Source of the DNA: JABDMH01 sp964428345
Lineage (GTDB): Bacteria > Bacteroidota > Bacteroidia > Chitinophagales > Saprospiraceae
Reading direction: 5' to 3'
DNA: 64,000 bases
Assembly: GCA_964428345.1 (NCBI GenBank)
Contig: CAYRYD010000004.1
Span: 155,241-219,240 of the forward strand
In this document: positions 62,186 to 64,000 of the stretch, piece by piece
How the letters are laid out: each line of letters opens with the position of its first letter
How positions within the stretch are numbered: position 1 is the first letter of the stretch
Notes under the pieces: generated by a model
The model's input: the letters and a program-made list of their open reading frames with translations, nothing else
Told to the model about the DNA's origin: nothing
The model's database searches: none
Translations under genes and position numbers: made by a program

Positions 62186-62605
62186 TTACCTGACGATCTG
62201 CTCCTGAAAATGAAGGAGCCAATGATGGCCATACTTGTCGGTTAAGCCACCAAAGAGCGCACCCCAAAATGACCTTTCCAACGGGTGAGTTCTCTCGCCT
62301 CCGGCTGACAGCTTGTGATAGGTATCCAGGATCTCGGTCTCACTGCCGCAGTCCAGCATCAGGGAAACAGCATTGCCATTTCGTAAACCACTTTGCTCAA
62401 CCATATCGGAGGCCATAATAATCAGATCGCCCTGTACCAGCGTAGCATGAAGGATGGAGCGTTTCATCCGTTCCGGCATCCGGTCTGACAAGGGAGAGTC
62501 ACCAATCGTCTGAAAAGTGAGTTCACCTCCGAGGCATTCCTGATAAAATCTCATTGCCTCCTGGCAGTTGCCATTGAATGTCAGATAAGGGTTAATCCTC
62601 CTCAT
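62186..62605 (-). CDS. VOC-family (glyoxalase/PhnB-like) protein
   Basis: This is a 139-residue vicinal-oxygen-chelate protein similar to the PhnB/3-demethylubiquinone-methyltransferase-like group. Features are INPYLTFNGNCQEAMRFYQE at the N-terminus, LSDRMPERM and ILHATLVQGDLIIMASD in the middle, and GALFGGLTDKYGHHWLLHF at the C-terminus. The fold allows metal-dependent isomerase or resistance activities, but this branch has little known function. The ATG at 62605 is chosen over a TTG at 62611 and lies 2 bp after the stop of the small upstream gene. Confidence 0.88.
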   Translation of the reverse strand: MRRINPYLTFNGNCQEAMRFYQECLGGELTFQTIGDSPLSDRMPERMKRSILHATLVQGDLIIMASDMVEQSGLRNGNAVSLMLDCGSETEILDTYHKLSAGGERTHPLERSFWGALFGGLTDKYGHHWLLHFQEQIVR

Positions 62606-62607
62606 AA

Positions 62608-62769
62608 TCAAATGATCTTTTCCGCAACCAGACTTTGCCGCCAGACCAGGCTGGTCACCAGTAATTGCCGGAAGTCTTTGCGAATGGATCTTTTATTCTC
62701 TTCCTGGTTTTCGTTGGTTATGAAGTAACAAGCAACCTGGACGGATCCTTTAAGATCTATGATCTCCAT
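62608..62769 (-). CDS. Small 53-residue protein upstream of the VOC gene
   Basis: The 53-residue product from the ATG at 62769 begins MEIIDLKGSVQVACYFITN and ends in a basic and hydrophobic stretch (RKDFRQLLVTSLVWRQSLVAEKII). I recognise no family. A longer in-frame start at 62889 is disfavoured because a -7 element (62818-62811) lies inside it. It ends 2 bp before the VOC ATG, so it would be co-translated with it. It may be a real small gene or a leader open frame. Confidence 0.45.
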   Translation of the reverse strand: MEIIDLKGSVQVACYFITNENQEENKRSIRKDFRQLLVTSLVWRQSLVAEKII

Positions 62770-62810
62770 AGTTATTTTCAAGTCTATTGACCATAACTCA
62801 TTGTCTTTGA

Positions 62811-62818
62811 CAAAACTA
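62811..62818 (-). promoter_or_regulatory. Candidate promoter of the small-protein/VOC unit
   Basis: TAGTTTTG on the minus strand matches TAnnTTTG, 42 bp upstream of the 53-residue frame's ATG. Confidence 0.45.
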
Positions 62819-62901
62819 TGGGAAATAAGTTGCCTCCCGAATGGGTGAAAACGACACGATCGGAGGTTGATTGCGACAAAAAGGTTCACTAAATTGGTCG
62901 C

Positions 62902-63882
62902 ATGAAAAATGTATCGATCCTGGTTCCGGAATCTTCGGTCATGCAGGCCGTAGCCGATCCGCGCTATCTGTTCATATCAGTCAATCAATTTCTTGCTTCC
63001 ATGGGCCGGAATCCCCTTTTTGAGGTGCAACTGGTAGGTGCTTCTCCTGAAATTACGCTGGGTGAGGGTCAGTTTACCGTTCGTCCCGACAAACAGCTGG
63101 AAGATGTCGGGCAGGCCGATCTGGTGTTTATCCCTGCACTCTTTGGAGATATGCAAACGGCTATCGAAAAAAACCGGGTACTCATTCCCTGGATTATTGA
63201 TCAATACGAAAAAGGAGCGGAAGTAGCCTCACTCTGTGTGGGAGCTTTTCTACTGGCATCCACCGGATTGCTGGAGGGAAAAAAATGTTCAACCCATTGG
63301 GGTTTTGCCAATCAATTCAGGCAACTTTTTCCCGGGGTTGAACTGGTAGACGGCAGCATTGTAACCGAAGAAAACCGGATTTATTCCAGCGGGGGCGCCA
63401 ATTCATACTGGAACCTTCTCCTTTACCTGGTTGAAAAATATACAGACCGGAACACGGCCATACTGGCTTCCAAATATTTTGCGATTGACATTGACCGGGA
63501 TAGTCAGGCCGCCTTTGCCATTTTTCAAGGTCAAAAAGAACATGACGATCCCGAAATAATCCGGGCTCAGGAATTTATTGAAAAGAACTACCACGATAAG
63601 ATCAGCGTCGAAACCCTGGCCGATCTGGTATTGGTGGGTCGACGAAGTTTTGAACGCCGTTTTAAGAAAGCCACTAACAATACCGTTGTTGAATATATGC
63701 AACGGGTAAAAATTGAAGCGGCCAAAAGACGTTTTGAAACCAGCCGTAAAAACATCAGTGAAGTGATGTATGATGTTGGTTATACCGACACCAAAGCCTT
63801 CCGTACCCTCTTTAAGAAATTGACCGGCCTAACACCCATTGAATACAGGAACAAATACAACAAACAGGCATTGTCTATTTAA
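62902..63882 (+). CDS. GlxA-family transcriptional regulator (DJ-1/PfpI plus AraC HTH)
   Basis: This is a 326-residue regulator with an N-terminal DJ-1/PfpI-like domain (about 1-190; VFIPALFGD, ASLCVGAFLLASTGL with the nucleophile-elbow Cys, SSGGANSYWNLLLYL) and a C-terminal AraC/XylS HTH pair (about 215-315; ISVETLADLVLVGRRSFERR, ISEVMYDVGYTDTKAFRTLF). The family usually controls nearby catabolic or transport genes; no target is obvious here. It is divergent from the VOC gene. A 7-bp tandem repeat starts 8 bp after its stop. Confidence 0.93.
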   Translation: MKNVSILVPESSVMQAVADPRYLFISVNQFLASMGRNPLFEVQLVGASPEITLGEGQFTVRPDKQLEDVGQADLVFIPALFGDMQTAIEKNRVLIPWIIDQYEKGAEVASLCVGAFLLASTGLLEGKKCSTHWGFANQFRQLFPGVELVDGSIVTEENRIYSSGGANSYWNLLLYLVEKYTDRNTAILASKYFAIDIDRDSQAAFAIFQGQKEHDDPEIIRAQEFIEKNYHDKISVETLADLVLVGRRSFERRFKKATNNTVVEYMQRVKIEAAKRRFETSRKNISEVMYDVGYTDTKAFRTLFKKLTGLTPIEYRNKYNKQALSI

Positions 63883-63890
63883 AGGTGTAT

Positions 63891-64000
63891 GATTATTGAT
63901 TATTGATTATTGATTATTGATTATTGATTATTGATTATTGATTATTGATTATTGATTATTGATTATTGATTATTGATTATTGATTATTGATTATTGATTA
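63891..64000. repeat. GATTATT heptanucleotide tandem repeat (continues past window)
   Basis: The unit GATTATT repeats without error from 63891 to the window end, 110 bases or 15.7 copies, and continues beyond. It lies just after the GlxA-family gene stop. A 7-bp period is not a multiple of three, so copy-number change inside a coding region would shift frame, but here it appears intergenic. Confidence 0.97.

Noticed and set aside
63891..64000. The terminal repeat as a CRISPR array
   Set aside because: The units are 7 bp, contiguous and without spacers, so it is a simple tandem repeat.
1..64000. tRNA, rRNA or other structured RNA genes
   Set aside because: Nearly all spacers are under 300 bp, and I saw no cloverleaf or known riboswitch core in them. 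A covariance-model scan would be decisive.

Overview
The window looks like chromosomal DNA of a Bacteroidota bacterium, most likely a Saprospiria-like marine or activated-sludge lineage. This is inferred from content, because there is no rRNA gene to place it. The supporting evidence is: a PorP/SprF plus OmpA-type (PorE-like) type IX secretion pair; a secreted protein with a T9SS C-terminal sorting domain; a carboxypeptidase-D-plug outer-membrane receptor; a complete Na+-translocating NADH:quinone oxidoreductase operon; and many upstream regions carrying the Bacteroidota -7 promoter element TAnnTTTG, with few Shine-Dalgarno sequences. Coding density is high, most genes lie on the minus strand, and no tRNA, rRNA, CRISPR array, insertion sequence or prophage is visible. 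The content is mainly core and envelope metabolism.

Layout. 1-2.1 kb: a TPR/histidine kinase (cut by the left edge) with its NarL-type response regulator. 2.2-7.2 kb: a TIM-barrel isomerase, a repeat-bearing spacer, a lipoprotein amidohydrolase, an FMN-dependent glutamate-synthase-like protein and a CDGSH iron-sulfur protein. 7.3-18.4 kb: metG-lnt, nqrABCDEF and pnuC. 18.4-23 kb: OmpA/PorE-like protein with PorP/SprF, and a DUF2279 protein. 23-38.4 kb: M14 peptidase, metF, lon, parE, CvpA-like protein, obg, adk, NlpC/P60 peptidase, omega-amidase, rplY and prs. 38.5-42.6 kb: NfeD-like/flotillin pair, EamA transporter, gamma-carbonic anhydrase-like protein and a small membrane protein. 42.6-49.1 kb: a tightly packed minus-strand operon of nucleotide-sugar enzymes, a large SLBB export protein, rlmB and a TraB/GumN lipoprotein. 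49.2-54.4 kb: a predicted outer-membrane protein, waaA, a heptose-kinase-like PfkB protein, and a T9SS cargo protein with a strong terminator. 54.6-64 kb: TonB-type receptor, PhyH oxygenase, small secreted proteins, acetyltransferase, metallo-hydrolase, DUF2490 protein, a four-helix sensor-like protein, a VOC protein, a GlxA/AraC regulator, and a 7-bp tandem repeat that runs off the right edge.

How the genes work together. NQR pumps Na+ while oxidising NADH, and pnuC just upstream imports an NAD precursor. The PorP/PorE-like pair, the sorting-domain protein, lnt, waaA, the sugar-nucleotide operon and the outer-membrane receptor all serve a complex Gram-negative envelope. I do not see an unmistakable new system. 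The observations most worth a second look are the membrane-anchored N-terminal extension of NqrA, the OmpA protein with an additional C-terminal DUF1573-like domain, the palindrome upstream of nqrA, the lon leader, and the terminal heptanucleotide repeat.
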